A DNA stretch of 20,128 bases from Candidatus Paceibacter sp. (GTDB lineage: Bacteria > Patescibacteriota > Patescibacteriia > SG8-24 > DYFX01): contig DYFX01000011.1 in assembly GCA_020724945.1 (NCBI GenBank), positions 1 through 20,128 of the forward strand, in the 5' to 3' direction. The translations under genes and the position numbers were made by a program. This document shows, piece by piece, positions 6,866 through 13,601 of this stretch (positions within the stretch are counted from its first letter, which is position 1; the number at the start of each line of letters is the position of its first letter). The notes beneath the pieces were generated by a model. The model saw nothing but the letters and a program-made list of their open reading frames with translations. It had not been told where the DNA came from and made no database searches.

Positions 6866-7888
6866 TCAGAGGTCGGTGCCGACCTTATCGGCGGGCTGGA
6901 CGATGTCGCCGGCCGCTTCCTTGGCGGATGCGTAGGCGTCGCTCAACTTCCGCTTCTTGTCGTCCCAGGAGCGGCGCGCCTCGCGCCTCGCGTCGCGGAA
7001 CCGCCGCTTCGCGTCGCGGTAGGCCTCGCGTCCGCGATCCATCACGCCGGGCGTGATGCGGTCGCGTTCGAGCTGGTTCTTGGTCGGCTCCTTGAGGTCC
7101 CAGACGAGGCCGAGCCACGACATGGCCTTCAGGATGTACCAGCTGCAATCGATCTCCCACCAGTAGAAGCCTTGGCGCGCAGAGGTCTGCACATGGTGAT
7201 GGTTGTTGTGCCAGCCTTCGCCCATCGTGGTCAGGGCGAGCAGGAGGTTGTTCCGGCTGCCGTCCTTCTTGGTGTCGAAGCGGCGGCTGCCCCAGACATG
7301 CGCGAGCGAATTGATCGTGAACACGGAGTGCCAGAGCACGACCGTGGACAGGAAGAACCCGATCAGCAGGCAGCTCAACCCGCCGAGCCAGAAGGTGAAG
7401 AGCCCGAGCGCGACCATCGGGACGATCCACCAGCGGTTCAGCCAGCGGAGCTCCGGATACTTGGCGAGGTCGCGCACGCGGTCGAGCTTGGTGGCCTTGT
7501 GCTTGCCGCACAGGATCCAGGTGATGTGCGCCCACCAGAAGCCGCGCGTCGGCGAGTGGATGTCGAGCTCCTCGTCGGAGTAGCGGTGGTGGTCGCGATG
7601 GTTGGCGGACCACCAGAGCACGCCCTTGTTCGCCGCCGTCGTGCCGCCGAGCGCCAGCAGGAACTGCATGGCGCGCGAGGTCTTGTAGCTGCGATGGGCG
7701 AAGTACCGGTGGTAGCCGGCGGTGAGAAAGAACATCCGGATCCAGTAGAGCGCGATGCAGACGACCCAGTCGACCCATCGCGTGCCCGTCCAGAACGCCG
7801 CGAACGGCGCCAGGTGGATCAGGAGCATCGGCATCGAATGTCCCCAATCGATGCGGGTGTCATCGGCGCGGGACGCGTCGTTCGGCAC
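6866..7888 (-). CDS. Fatty acid (acyl-lipid/acyl-CoA delta-9-type) desaturase with charged helical tail
   Basis: A 340-aa membrane di-iron desaturase that should introduce a double bond into acyl chains. The three histidine boxes are intact: HRYFAH (60-65), HRDHH (97-101) and HNNHH (227-231), plus the extra H197 in NSLAH. Hydrophobic segments lie about 22-34, 39-56, 74-86 and 155-192. The last ~70 residues (from about 270) form a highly charged Arg/Lys/Asp/Glu/Ala-rich region, probably a long amphipathic helix, beyond the usual family core. The start is GTG at 7888, chosen because AAGGAGGG stands 5 nt upstream; the next in-frame ATG, at residue 19, has no such site. The gene forms its own unit with a promoter at 7934-7962 and a terminator at 6834-6861. 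Desaturases are unexpected in lineages without fatty acid synthesis and may act on lipids taken from other cells; that is inference. Confidence 0.95.
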   Translation of the reverse strand: MPNDASRADDTRIDWGHSMPMLLIHLAPFAAFWTGTRWVDWVVCIALYWIRMFFLTAGYHRYFAHRSYKTSRAMQFLLALGGTTAANKGVLWWSANHRDHHRYSDEELDIHSPTRGFWWAHITWILCGKHKATKLDRVRDLAKYPELRWLNRWWIVPMVALGLFTFWLGGLSCLLIGFFLSTVVLWHSVFTINSLAHVWGSRRFDTKKDGSRNNLLLALTTMGEGWHNNHHHVQTSARQGFYWWEIDCSWYILKAMSWLGLVWDLKEPTKNQLERDRITPGVMDRGREAYRDAKRRFRDARREARRSWDDKKRKLSDAYASAKEAAGDIVQPADKVGTDL

Positions 7889-7933
7889 GATACCCTCCTT
7901 GCTTGTCGCGGCGACGGCGCCGCGGGCGCGGCC

Positions 7934-7962
7934 ACTACAACACGAAACGGGGCTTTCGGCAA
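7934..7962 (-). promoter_or_regulatory. Predicted desaturase promoter
   Basis: Minus strand TTGCCG (7957-7962), 17-nt spacer, TGTAGT (7934-7939) preceded by TGT, an extended -10 arrangement. The start would be near 7927, leaving a leader of about 39 nt that holds the ribosome binding site. Both boxes are four-of-six matches, so the call is moderate. Confidence 0.45.
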
Positions 7963-7983
7963 GGGTCGCGGCGCTTCGGGACG

Positions 7984-8014
7984 AAGAAAACGCCCCGCGG
8001 TTCGCGGGGCGTTT
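7984..8014 (-). terminator. Intrinsic terminator of the RNase P RNA gene
   Basis: A 12-bp perfect stem (7988-7999 with 8003-8014, core CGCCCCGCG) with a 3-nt loop. On the minus strand it is followed by TTTTCTTC counting the stem-end Ts. It stands 13 nt beyond the 3' end of the RNA. A T-run also occurs on the plus strand, but no plus-strand gene ends here. Confidence 0.85.
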
Positions 8015-8026
8015 CCATGTCGTTCC

Positions 8027-8518
8027 AAGAGGAGCCTGTAAGCCGAATTCTGTCTCCCGTCGGTCCTTGCGGTCCGGCGGGGAACGGCCATCTCTCTGGA
8101 CCCGCGATTGCTCGCGGGTTCAAGCAAGCTACCTAATTTGCTCTTGCACCGGATCGGCGTTTGCCCCGGCATGCGTCACCGCATGGCCGCGTGAGCTCTT
8201 GCCTCACGATTTCAACCTTACCACGCTCCTTGCGGAGGCCTCGTCCTTGCGGACTGTGGCGGTATGTTTCTGTTGCGTCCCATGCAAGCCTCGCGGCTCT
8301 CATGGGGCACCCTCCGAAGAGGGCCCGCACGGACGCTTGCGCGCCCTTCCCTGGGTTTGGGGTTTGCCATCATCTCTCGTAACCCGAGACATGATGCCAC
8401 GCCTTGCTCCCGGTCGCCGTTAGCGACGATCTCTGACCGCAGGCTTGCGCCCGCGGCCGGTGTTCGGACTTTCCTCGTCCTGCCTGTTTTGGGCAGGTCG
8501 CGGCCGTCCGGCTCCCTT
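8027..8518 (-). ncRNA. rnpB: RNase P RNA (class A-like), enlarged
   Basis: This is the catalytic RNA that trims tRNA 5' leaders. Read on the minus strand, the ends pair as P1 (AAGGGAGCC with GGCTCC-CTT). P2 is ACGGCC/GGCCGT and P3 is CCTGCC/GGCAGG. The universal core is present: GAGGAAAGTCCG (8465-8476), ACAGAAACATACCGCC (8258-8273), GGTAAGGTTGAAA (8210-8222), and near the 3' end ACAGAATTCGGCTTA, the P4 partner. P15 is a plain hairpin, GCAAG/CTTGC (8124-8147), with GGT in its 14-nt loop for pairing with the tRNA CCA end; the P16-P17 arm seems to be missing. About 190 nt separate the first two core motifs, against about 57 in E. coli, so the RNA is near 492 nt instead of about 377. Open frames here are chance. 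Exact ends are estimated from P1. Confidence 0.95.
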
Positions 8519-8553
8519 AAAACATCACCCACCCCGAAGGGCAGGATAGGGGG

Positions 8554-8582
8554 ATTCTATAGCAAAAAGCCCCTCGCGTCAA
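8554..8582 (-). promoter_or_regulatory. rnpB promoter overlapping the upstream terminator
   Basis: Minus strand TTGACG (8577-8582), exactly 17 nt, then TAGAAT (8554-8559); each box matches five of six consensus bases. The start would be near 8547, about 29 nt before the mature RNA. The -35 overlaps the loop of the preceding terminator and the stop codon of the preceding gene. Confidence 0.75.
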
Positions 8583-8588
8583 GGGGCT
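8564..8588 (-). terminator. Intrinsic terminator overlapping a stop codon and the rnpB -35 box
   Basis: A 7-bp stem AGCCCCT/AGGGGCT (8568-8574 with 8582-8588) has a 7-nt loop (8575-8581) and is followed on the minus strand by TTTTTG. The loop contains the TGA stop (8579-8581) of the 125-aa gene. Confidence 0.85.
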
Positions 8589-8956
8589 CGATTCTTGGAT
8601 TCCAGGGCGTGGCGGGTGCGGAGGAAGTGCCTCCAGGGGCCGTCGCGGAAGGCGTCGACCATGCCGACGCCAGGGCGTTCCGGGGCCTTGGCCGACCAGG
8701 CGCTGAAGACGATCCGGTCCTCGTGCCAGATCCAGATCCACCAGCGGATCAGGTTGCCGGGCACGGTGAGATGGAACTCGACATCGATCTCGAGGCTTCC
8801 GACCTTGCGGACGGCGCGGATGAAGCCTTGGCCGTCGACCGCGCCCTTCTCGACCACATGATGGCCGCGGTAGGCGAGCTCGTAGGCCATGCGGAAGATG
8901 CGCGCCTCCTCCGGCGGCAGGCCTTCGGGCGGGAACGGACGGTCATGCGCTCCCAT
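8579..8956 (-). CDS. Small protein of unknown function, probable paralogue of the gene at 9598-9987
   Basis: A 125-aa soluble protein; I do not recognise the family. It begins with a helix (PPEEARIFRMAYELAYRGHH), continues through strands and a Trp-rich segment (IRWWIWIWHEDRIVFSAWS), and ends RHALESKNRAP. It resembles the gene two positions upstream: RPF..EEARIF against RPF..EEARLF, VGSLEIDVEF against VGPFRIERML, and IVFSAW....ERP against PVFRAS....RRP, in the same order. The ATG at 8956 lies inside the upstream membrane-protein gene (14-nt overlap), implying coupled translation. No Shine-Dalgarno was identified. The stop codon lies in the terminator loop. No catalytic signature is evident. 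Confidence 0.75.
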   Translation of the reverse strand: MGAHDRPFPPEGLPPEEARIFRMAYELAYRGHHVVEKGAVDGQGFIRAVRKVGSLEIDVEFHLTVPGNLIRWWIWIWHEDRIVFSAWSAKAPERPGVGMVDAFRDGPWRHFLRTRHALESKNRAP

Positions 8957-9533
8957 CGGGCTCCTTGGCGGCAGCTTTCGTGGACGCCGAGCCGACGAAC
9001 GCGGCGGCGACGGCGACCGTGAAGGCCAGCGCCACGCCGACGGAAGAGACGATCTGGAACATCCCGAACTCCTGGGCGGAGCAGACGCGCAACAGCCAGA
9101 GGCCGTACGCGCCGCCGGTCGCGAGGCCGACGGCGGGCGAGCGTCCCATCCCTTCGGCCGCGACCCAGGCGTGGAGGCCGATGAGCGCGGCCAGGTTCAG
9201 GCAGACGAGCGCGCCGGGCAGGTAGGCGCCGGACAGGTCGGTCTCGGGCGACTTCGCGCCGTAGCCGAAGAGGATGCCGAGCATCTGGAGAAGGCCGAGA
9301 CCCGCGATCGCGGCCGACCAGGCGGGAAAGCCCTTGCCCTCGGGATACGCCACGGCCGGCGCGACGAACGCGGTCACGATCAGGGCGACCGCGGTGCCGA
9401 CCGCGGCCAGCGGCCCCGTATCGGCGCCGAGCGGTCCGGGGAAGTCGGCGTGCGTCGTGGCGAAGGCCGGAAGGATGATGATCGCCGGCGCGATGAACAG
9501 CAGTGACCAGAGCGCGTAACGGGTCGCTCGCAT
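8943..9533 (-). CDS. Six-helix membrane protein of unknown function
   Basis: A 196-aa, mostly hydrophobic protein with predicted helices at about 6-26, 44-64, 72-92, 103-125, 133-150 and 155-180, joined by short loops. The second loop carries YPEGKGFPAWS and the fourth AEGMGRSP. The first helix could act as a signal anchor. No transporter motif or charged membrane residue pattern identifies a function. I chose the ATG at 9533, which has GAGGAG 7 nt upstream, over a longer open frame extending to 9833. The 3' end overlaps the 125-aa gene by 14 nt, so the two are likely made together, with the other small paralogue transcribed just upstream. Confidence 0.8.
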   Translation of the reverse strand: MRATRYALWSLLFIAPAIIILPAFATTHADFPGPLGADTGPLAAVGTAVALIVTAFVAPAVAYPEGKGFPAWSAAIAGLGLLQMLGILFGYGAKSPETDLSGAYLPGALVCLNLAALIGLHAWVAAEGMGRSPAVGLATGGAYGLWLLRVCSAQEFGMFQIVSSVGVALAFTVAVAAAFVGSASTKAAAKEPDGSA

Positions 9534-9572
9534 GGGATGCTCCTCGGGTGAAAGGGCGTGTCGATGCCGGAA

Positions 9573-9601
9573 ATGAAAACACGCCCGGAGGGGCGCGTCA
9601 A
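9573..9601 (-). promoter_or_regulatory. Possible promoter of the six-helix protein gene
   Basis: Minus strand TTGACG (9596-9601), 17 nt, TTTCAT (9573-9578). The -35 is good and contains the TGA stop of the upstream gene. The -10 lacks the important second-position A, so it is weak by itself. The same geometry occurs at rnpB and at 10007-10035. Confidence 0.4.
9576..9598 (-). terminator. Intrinsic terminator of the 129-aa gene
   Basis: An 8-bp stem with one G-U pair (9579-9586 with 9591-9598) and a 4-nt loop, followed on the minus strand by TTTTCATTT. The stem begins within the stop codon. Confidence 0.8.
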
Positions 9602-9987
9602 GGAGACTTGGCGGGAAGCGGCAGCGCGAGGAGGGCGGTTTCCCAGTCGCCGCGGACGAAGGTCGGGACATCGCACGCGACGGAGAGCTCGCGCCTCCGA
9701 TGCGGGCGGCGCCACTGCTCATAGGAAGCGCGGAAGACCGGCGTGCCGCCGTGGGCGATGCCGATCTCGACCGTCTTCTCCCAGCCGTCGGCCACGAGCA
9801 TCCGCTCGATGCGGAACGGCCCGACCTCGGCATGCGCGAGCTCGCCGACCGAACGGCCGGCGGTGAACATCGAGTCCTGGCGCCCGTGGGCGCCGATCAG
9901 GGAGACCGCATGGTTGAACAGCCGCGCCTCCTCGTCGCTGAACGGGCGCGCGCGCCCGGTGATGGGCCATGCCTTCGCCTGCTTCAT
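9598..9987 (-). CDS. Small protein of unknown function, probable paralogue of the gene at 8579-8956
   Basis: A 129-aa soluble protein of unrecognised family. It opens with a helix (RPFSDEEARLFNHAVSLIGA), then GPFRIERMLVADGWEKTVEIG and PVFRASYEQWRRPHRRREL, and ends LALPLPAKSP. Order and spacing of these blocks parallel the 125-aa protein downstream, suggesting duplication and divergence. I chose the ATG at 9987, preceded by GGAGG with an 8-nt gap, over a longer frame that would extend to 10035 through the promoter region. It is a single-gene unit with a terminator abutting the stop. The Arg/His-rich stretch near residues 95-105 might bind nucleic acid or phosphate, but that is speculation. Confidence 0.75.
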   Translation of the reverse strand: MKQAKAWPITGRARPFSDEEARLFNHAVSLIGAHGRQDSMFTAGRSVGELAHAEVGPFRIERMLVADGWEKTVEIGIAHGGTPVFRASYEQWRRPHRRRELSVACDVPTFVRGDWETALLALPLPAKSP

Positions 9988-10006
9988 AAGGACATCCTCC
10001 AGCCAC

Positions 10007-10035
10007 TTCCTAACCGAAAACGCCGCCCGCGTCAA
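10007..10035 (-). promoter_or_regulatory. Possible promoter of the 129-aa gene
   Basis: Minus strand TTGACG (10030-10035), 17 nt, TAGGAA (10007-10012). The -35 lies in the loop of the metallopeptidase terminator. The -10 is a three-of-six match. Confidence 0.45.
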
Positions 10036-10043
10036 GGCGGCGT
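10016..10043 (-). terminator. Intrinsic terminator of the trpS-peptidase operon
   Basis: An 8-bp perfect stem ACGCCGCC/GGCGGCGT (10020-10027 with 10036-10043) with an 8-nt loop TTGACGCG on the minus strand, followed by TTTTC. Its first stem base is the last base of the peptidase stop codon. Confidence 0.88.
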
Positions 10044-11548
10044 CAGCGGAGGAGGCGGGAGACCCCGTCGAACTTGCGGATGAGGGGGAGCGGATCCCAG
10101 GCGGTCATGCCGAGGTCCTGCACCAGCTCTTCGGCGTCGATGGCGGCGCCGCGCGCGAAGTGCGCCTTCAGGAAGGCGCCGGTATCGCGCTTCAGGAACC
10201 AGCGGTCGCCGTATTTGCGGACGAGGTGCTCCTCGACCTGCGCGGCGGCGATCCAGCCCCGCAGGTAGTCGGCCGAGTAGAAGCCGCCGTCCATGTCCTC
10301 GAGCCAGAACGCCGGCTCGTAGGAGAAGCCCGTCAGGTCCTTGAGGGTCTTGGCGTAGAGCTCGCGGTTGCGCGCGGCGTCGAACGGCTTCTCGTCGAAG
10401 GCGAGCTCATAGCTGAACTTGGCGAGGTAGCGCCGCAGCATGAAGAGGTCCTCGAGCAGCGACCAGGCCGCCAGGCGCTCGGCCGCGGCCTTCGGCACAT
10501 GCATCACATGCTCGAGCCAGAGCGGATCCTGCGTCAGGTGGCCGATCAGGAAGGCGAAGGTCTCGGGGAGCGCATGCGAACGCGGGAGGCCGCGCCATTC
10601 GTAGGGGAGCGCGGGGTCGTGATGCGCGAAGTGCAGGGCGTGGCCGCCTTCGTGCAGGAACGAGCGGACATCGTCGAAACCGCCCTGCGGCTTGAGGATG
10701 AGGTGGATCTCCTCCGGCGCGTGCGGGGCGTAGCAGATGGCGCGCGGATGCTTGCCGGGACGGTTTTCGGCATCGACGCGGATGGCCTGCGACTGTTCGA
10801 ACGGGAGTCCGATCGTGGCGAAGGCGCCGGCGACGAGCGGCATGACCTTCTCGGGCGGGAAGAGATGGTCGAACTCGCGACCAGCGCGCCAGTGATGGAC
10901 ATGCGCGGCGGAGATGTCGCCGAGCTCCTTGCCGTAGGCGCGGCGGATGGCGTCGCCCATCACGCGGCGATAGAGCCCCGTCGTCTCCTCGAGGATGGGC
11001 AGGGTCTTTTGCAGGAAGATGTCGTAGCGCACGCGCTTCTTGGTCTCGGCATATTCGCGGAGCGTGCCGAAGCCGAAGGCGGCGAGCTTCTGCCGCTCGG
11101 CGTGCTCGCGGTCGAGGCGCAGCGGCGCGAGTTCCTCGGCGAGCGCGGCCTGGGCGCGCCGGATCTCCTCGCGGCGGGCCGCGTCGTCTTCGGAGGCCAT
11201 GGCCGCGGCCAGCTCATGGAAACCGATCTCGCGGCCGTCGACGGTGGCGGAGAGCGAGGCGGCCTTGGCGAGGATCTGTTCCTCGAACGGGAGCGTCGCG
11301 GACGCCATCATGCCTTCGAGGAGCGCGAAGAGGACCCGTTCCATCTGGTCGCGGCGACGCGAACCCGGCGCGCGTTCGATGAGCTCGCGGACCGTGGCGA
11401 TGGCCTCGTCGGTGAAGAGCTCGTCACGCTTCGCGCGGATGGACGCGAAATCAGGCTTCGCCTTCAGGCCCGTGCGGGCGAGGCGGTCTTCCGCCGAAAG
11501 CTCGGCGTGGTATTCCTCCAGCCCCTTGAGAATCTCCTCGTAGGACAT
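10043..11548 (-). CDS. M3-family-like zinc metallopeptidase (oligoendopeptidase F-like)
   Basis: A 501-aa, mostly helical cytoplasmic peptidase, probably degrading short peptides. The zinc motif HEGGH occupies residues 299-303 within FLHEGGHALHF. The third ligand is probably E329 in LPETFAF, about 26 residues on, as in the M3 family. The C-terminal stretch (YSADYLRGWIAAAQVEEHL and later FARGAAIDAEELVQDLG) resembles the end of PepF-type enzymes. It is about 100 residues shorter than typical PepF (about 600), chiefly at the N-terminus. No signal peptide is present. The ATG at 11548 overlaps the trpS stop by one base (TGATG), so translation is coupled. Peptide salvage would complement an anchored peptide-binding protein elsewhere in the window, but no permease is visible. 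Confidence 0.87.
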   Translation of the reverse strand: MSYEEILKGLEEYHAELSAEDRLARTGLKAKPDFASIRAKRDELFTDEAIATVRELIERAPGSRRRDQMERVLFALLEGMMASATLPFEEQILAKAASLSATVDGREIGFHELAAAMASEDDAARREEIRRAQAALAEELAPLRLDREHAERQKLAAFGFGTLREYAETKKRVRYDIFLQKTLPILEETTGLYRRVMGDAIRRAYGKELGDISAAHVHHWRAGREFDHLFPPEKVMPLVAGAFATIGLPFEQSQAIRVDAENRPGKHPRAICYAPHAPEEIHLILKPQGGFDDVRSFLHEGGHALHFAHHDPALPYEWRGLPRSHALPETFAFLIGHLTQDPLWLEHVMHVPKAAAERLAAWSLLEDLFMLRRYLAKFSYELAFDEKPFDAARNRELYAKTLKDLTGFSYEPAFWLEDMDGGFYSADYLRGWIAAAQVEEHLVRKYGDRWFLKRDTGAFLKAHFARGAAIDAEELVQDLGMTAWDPLPLIRKFDGVSRLLR

Positions 11549-12552
11549 CAGCGCAGTCCGGTGACTTTCAGTACGGCCTGCATCGTCTGCTTGGCGTGGG
11601 CGCGCGCCTTGGCGCCGCCGGAAGCCAGCACCATGCGGATGCGGTCCGGGTTCTTGAGCAGTTCCTTCTTCTTGGCGCGGTAGTCGGCGAAACGGCCCGC
11701 GACCGCTTCCGCGGCGCGCTTCTTGAGATCGCCGTACTTCACGGGCGACTCGGCGAGCGCGGCCTTGCGCGCGGCCTTGCCTTCGCAAAGCTCGATGAGG
11801 TCGAGCAGGAGTTTCACGCCCGCGAACGCCTCCGTCTCCAACGCGTCCTCGGTGACGACGCCGGTCGGCTCCGTCGGCACGGCCTTCATCTTCTTCAGGA
11901 CGGTTTCCGGCTCGTCGTCGAGCAGGAGGCAGGATTTCTCGCCGTGGCTCTTGGACATCTTCTTCGTCGGCTCGGTGAGCGACATCACCTTGGGCGTGTC
12001 GGTGAGGAGCGCCTTCGGTTCCGGGAAGAAGGCGCCGAAGCGCTTGTTGAAGCTGCGGGCGATGACGCGCGTCGTCTCGACATGCTGGACCTGGTCCTGG
12101 CCGACCGGGACGGCGTTCCCTCCGTAGAGCAGGATGTCGGCGGCCTGGAGCACCGGATAGTCGAGCAGGCCCATGTTGATGTTCTTGGCGTGGCGCGCCG
12201 CCTTGTCCTTGTACTGCGTCATCCGCTCCATCTCGGCGATGGGCGTGACGGTATTGAAGATCCAGCAGAGTTCAGTGGCCTCCGGCACATCGGACTGCAC
12301 GAAGAGCGTCGACTTCTTGGGGTCGAGGCCGAGCGCCAGCACGGTGGCGGCCAAGTCGAGGATCTGCGACTGCTTCTCCTTCGGGTCGTACTCGATGGTC
12401 ATCGAATGGTAGTCCGCGATGAAGAACAGGCAGCGCTCGGGGTGCTTGTCCTGGAGGTCGATCCAATTGCGCAAGCTGCCGGCCCAGTTGCCGATATGCA
12501 TCGGACCGGTCGGCTGGACGCCCGAGACGACGAGGAGTTCTTTGGAGGCCAT
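11548..12552 (-). CDS. trpS: Tryptophanyl-tRNA synthetase
   Basis: A 334-aa class Ic synthetase that charges tRNA-Trp. The class I signatures are clear: MHIGN (18-22) in the HIGH position, the GQDQ motif (151-154) with HVE after it, and KMSKS (198-202). Other conserved stretches include GVQPTG, FIADYHSMT and NTVTPIAEMERMTQYKDK. The length matches bacterial TrpRS. I prefer the ATG at 12552; an alternative ATG at 12573 would add MSQDGRT, which lacks counterparts in the family. Neither has a Shine-Dalgarno. A possible promoter at 12562-12590 would place the transcript start only about 2-3 nt before 12552, so the mRNA may be leaderless. The gene is followed without a gap by the metallopeptidase. 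Confidence 0.98.
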   Translation of the reverse strand: MASKELLVVSGVQPTGPMHIGNWAGSLRNWIDLQDKHPERCLFFIADYHSMTIEYDPKEKQSQILDLAATVLALGLDPKKSTLFVQSDVPEATELCWIFNTVTPIAEMERMTQYKDKAARHAKNINMGLLDYPVLQAADILLYGGNAVPVGQDQVQHVETTRVIARSFNKRFGAFFPEPKALLTDTPKVMSLTEPTKKMSKSHGEKSCLLLDDEPETVLKKMKAVPTEPTGVVTEDALETEAFAGVKLLLDLIELCEGKAARKAALAESPVKYGDLKKRAAEAVAGRFADYRAKKKELLKNPDRIRMVLASGGAKARAHAKQTMQAVLKVTGLR

Positions 12553-12561
12553 AGTACGGCC

Positions 12562-12590
12562 ATCTTGGCTCATTCGGGCGGAAAATGCAA
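12562..12590 (-). promoter_or_regulatory. Possible trpS promoter giving a leaderless mRNA
   Basis: Minus strand TTGCAT (12585-12590), 17 nt, CAAGAT (12562-12567). Both boxes are weak (three of six). The -35 is just 2 nt past the T-run of the upstream terminator. The predicted start falls at about 12554-12555, next to the ATG at 12552. Confidence 0.35.
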
Positions 12591-12592
12591 AG

Positions 12593-12627
12593 AAAAACCG
12601 ACCCTACGCCTTCGGCTCGGGGTCGGT
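12593..12627 (-). terminator. Intrinsic terminator of the orphan gene pair
   Basis: An 8-bp stem ACCGACCC/GGGTCGGT (12597-12604 with 12620-12627) with a 15-nt loop, followed on the minus strand by TTTTTCTTT. The TAG stop (12604-12606) of the 142-aa gene spans the stem-loop boundary. Confidence 0.85.
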
Positions 12628-13032
12628 CGGGTGGGGCATGCGCCAGGCGCAGGCGAAGCGGACGGCCCGCGCCAGGTGCGCCGTGACGGCCACGAGCCGC
12701 GTCATGCCTTGGACGCGGCTTTGGCGGAAGAAGAGCCAGGCGTTGCGTCCGTCGGACGGGTAGAGGCGGATATGCGCCCGCAAGTCGGCGATGGACGCCG
12801 GCGCGGTCTCCGCGCTCGCGACGACCTGGATGCAGTACTGCCGGTCGCGCATCGTGCCGTAGAGCGCGTGCTGCCAGAAGGCGTGCTTGGGATCGTACTG
12901 GTCGTAGGTCTTCAGCTCGAGGCCGAGATCCTCCGCCAGCCGTCCGAGCCGCTCGGCCGCGGCGTCGAGGTAGAGCGCCGCTTCCGGCGGGACGCCTTCG
13001 GGCGCGCGCCGGGACGGTCCGTCGGCCGACAT
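12604..13032 (-). CDS. Protein of unknown function, second gene of an orphan pair
   Basis: A 142-aa soluble protein with no family I recognise. Residues 14-40 look helical (PPEAALYLDAAAERLGRLAEDL). A mixed region with a Cys (YGTMRDRQYCIQVVASAE) follows, then NAWLFFRQSRVQGMTRLVAVTAH and a basic, His/Pro-containing end. The ATG at 13032 shares one base with the stop of the preceding gene (TGATG), and a GAGGGG stretch stands about 8 nt upstream, so it is coupled to that gene. The stop codon lies within the terminator. Confidence 0.75.
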   Translation of the reverse strand: MSADGPSRRAPEGVPPEAALYLDAAAERLGRLAEDLGLELKTYDQYDPKHAFWQHALYGTMRDRQYCIQVVASAETAPASIADLRAHIRLYPSDGRNAWLFFRQSRVQGMTRLVAVTAHLARAVRFACAWRMPHPTDPEPKA

Positions 13033-13541
13033 CAGGTCTTCCCCTCGTCGGGCGGCCCCTCGTCCCCCTTGGGAATCTCCTCGGCGAGCGCGACGCGGAT
13101 GTCGCCCTGCGCCTCTTCGGCATGCGTCAGGCTGACGAGCGCCTTGCCGTACATGCCGGTCCAGGCCGCCTCGATCGACGGCTGCTTCTCGAGCCACCGG
13201 ATCCGCGCGCCGATCTCCGCATCGAGGCCGGAATCGGCGTTGATGACGGTTTCCGCCATCGGGGTCCGGACGACATGCCGGAACTCGAACGGCTCGGCCC
13301 AGTCGTTCAGGTACCACCAGAGCCGCGCCATGCCGAGCGCCCAGCGGGCGTCGGTCTCGCAGACGATGAGGACGACATAGAGCCGTCCGATCCAGCCGTT
13401 GACGGCCAGGAGCTTCAGCTGGCCGAAGCGCGGATGGTCCCATCGGCCCTGGGCGAGCCCGAGGCCGCGGCACACCGCGAGCGCATGCATGTAGGTTTCC
13501 GCTTCATGATAGAAGCGGTTCGGGTCCGTGTCCTCGGACAT
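13032..13541 (-). CDS. Protein of unknown function, first gene of an orphan pair
   Basis: A 169-aa soluble protein, unrecognised. It starts at an ATG with an excellent site, AAGGAGG, 7 nt upstream. Features include an N-terminal helix with Cys (HEAETYMHALAVCRGLGLAQG), a strand-rich core (LKLLAVNGWIGRLYVVLIVCETD), an aromatic stretch (WALGMARLWWYLNDWAEPFEF), and an acidic Gly/Pro/Lys tail. The Trp-rich, strand-plus-helix layout suggests a compact alpha/beta domain, but no active-site signature is visible. It is cotranscribed with the following gene, so the two products may act together or form a complex. Confidence 0.77.
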   Translation of the reverse strand: MSEDTDPNRFYHEAETYMHALAVCRGLGLAQGRWDHPRFGQLKLLAVNGWIGRLYVVLIVCETDARWALGMARLWWYLNDWAEPFEFRHVVRTPMAETVINADSGLDAEIGARIRWLEKQPSIEAAWTGMYGKALVSLTHAEEAQGDIRVALAEEIPKGDEGPPDEGKT

Positions 13542-13569
13542 GTCCGCCTCCTTTCAAGGATCCGCATCC

Positions 13570-13598
13570 AGCGAACCAAGAATCGCCTGCGCCGTCAA
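13570..13598 (-). promoter_or_regulatory. Possible promoter of the orphan pair
   Basis: Minus strand TTGACG (13593-13598), 17 nt, TTCGCT (13570-13575). The -35 directly follows the RNase J terminator. The -10 is poor against consensus but resembles the TACGCT boxes of the secG and glycan promoters. Confidence 0.4.
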
Positions 13599-13601
13599 AC
13601 G

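Noticed and set aside
5531..8041. Plus-strand open frame of 836 codons
   Set aside because: It is a shadow of the sugar phosphotransferase and desaturase genes, whose catalytic motifs are unmistakable on the other strand.
7755..8532. Several open frames on both strands over the 8.0-8.5 kb region
   Set aside because: They cover the RNase P RNA, which is identified by its conserved core motifs and paired ends.
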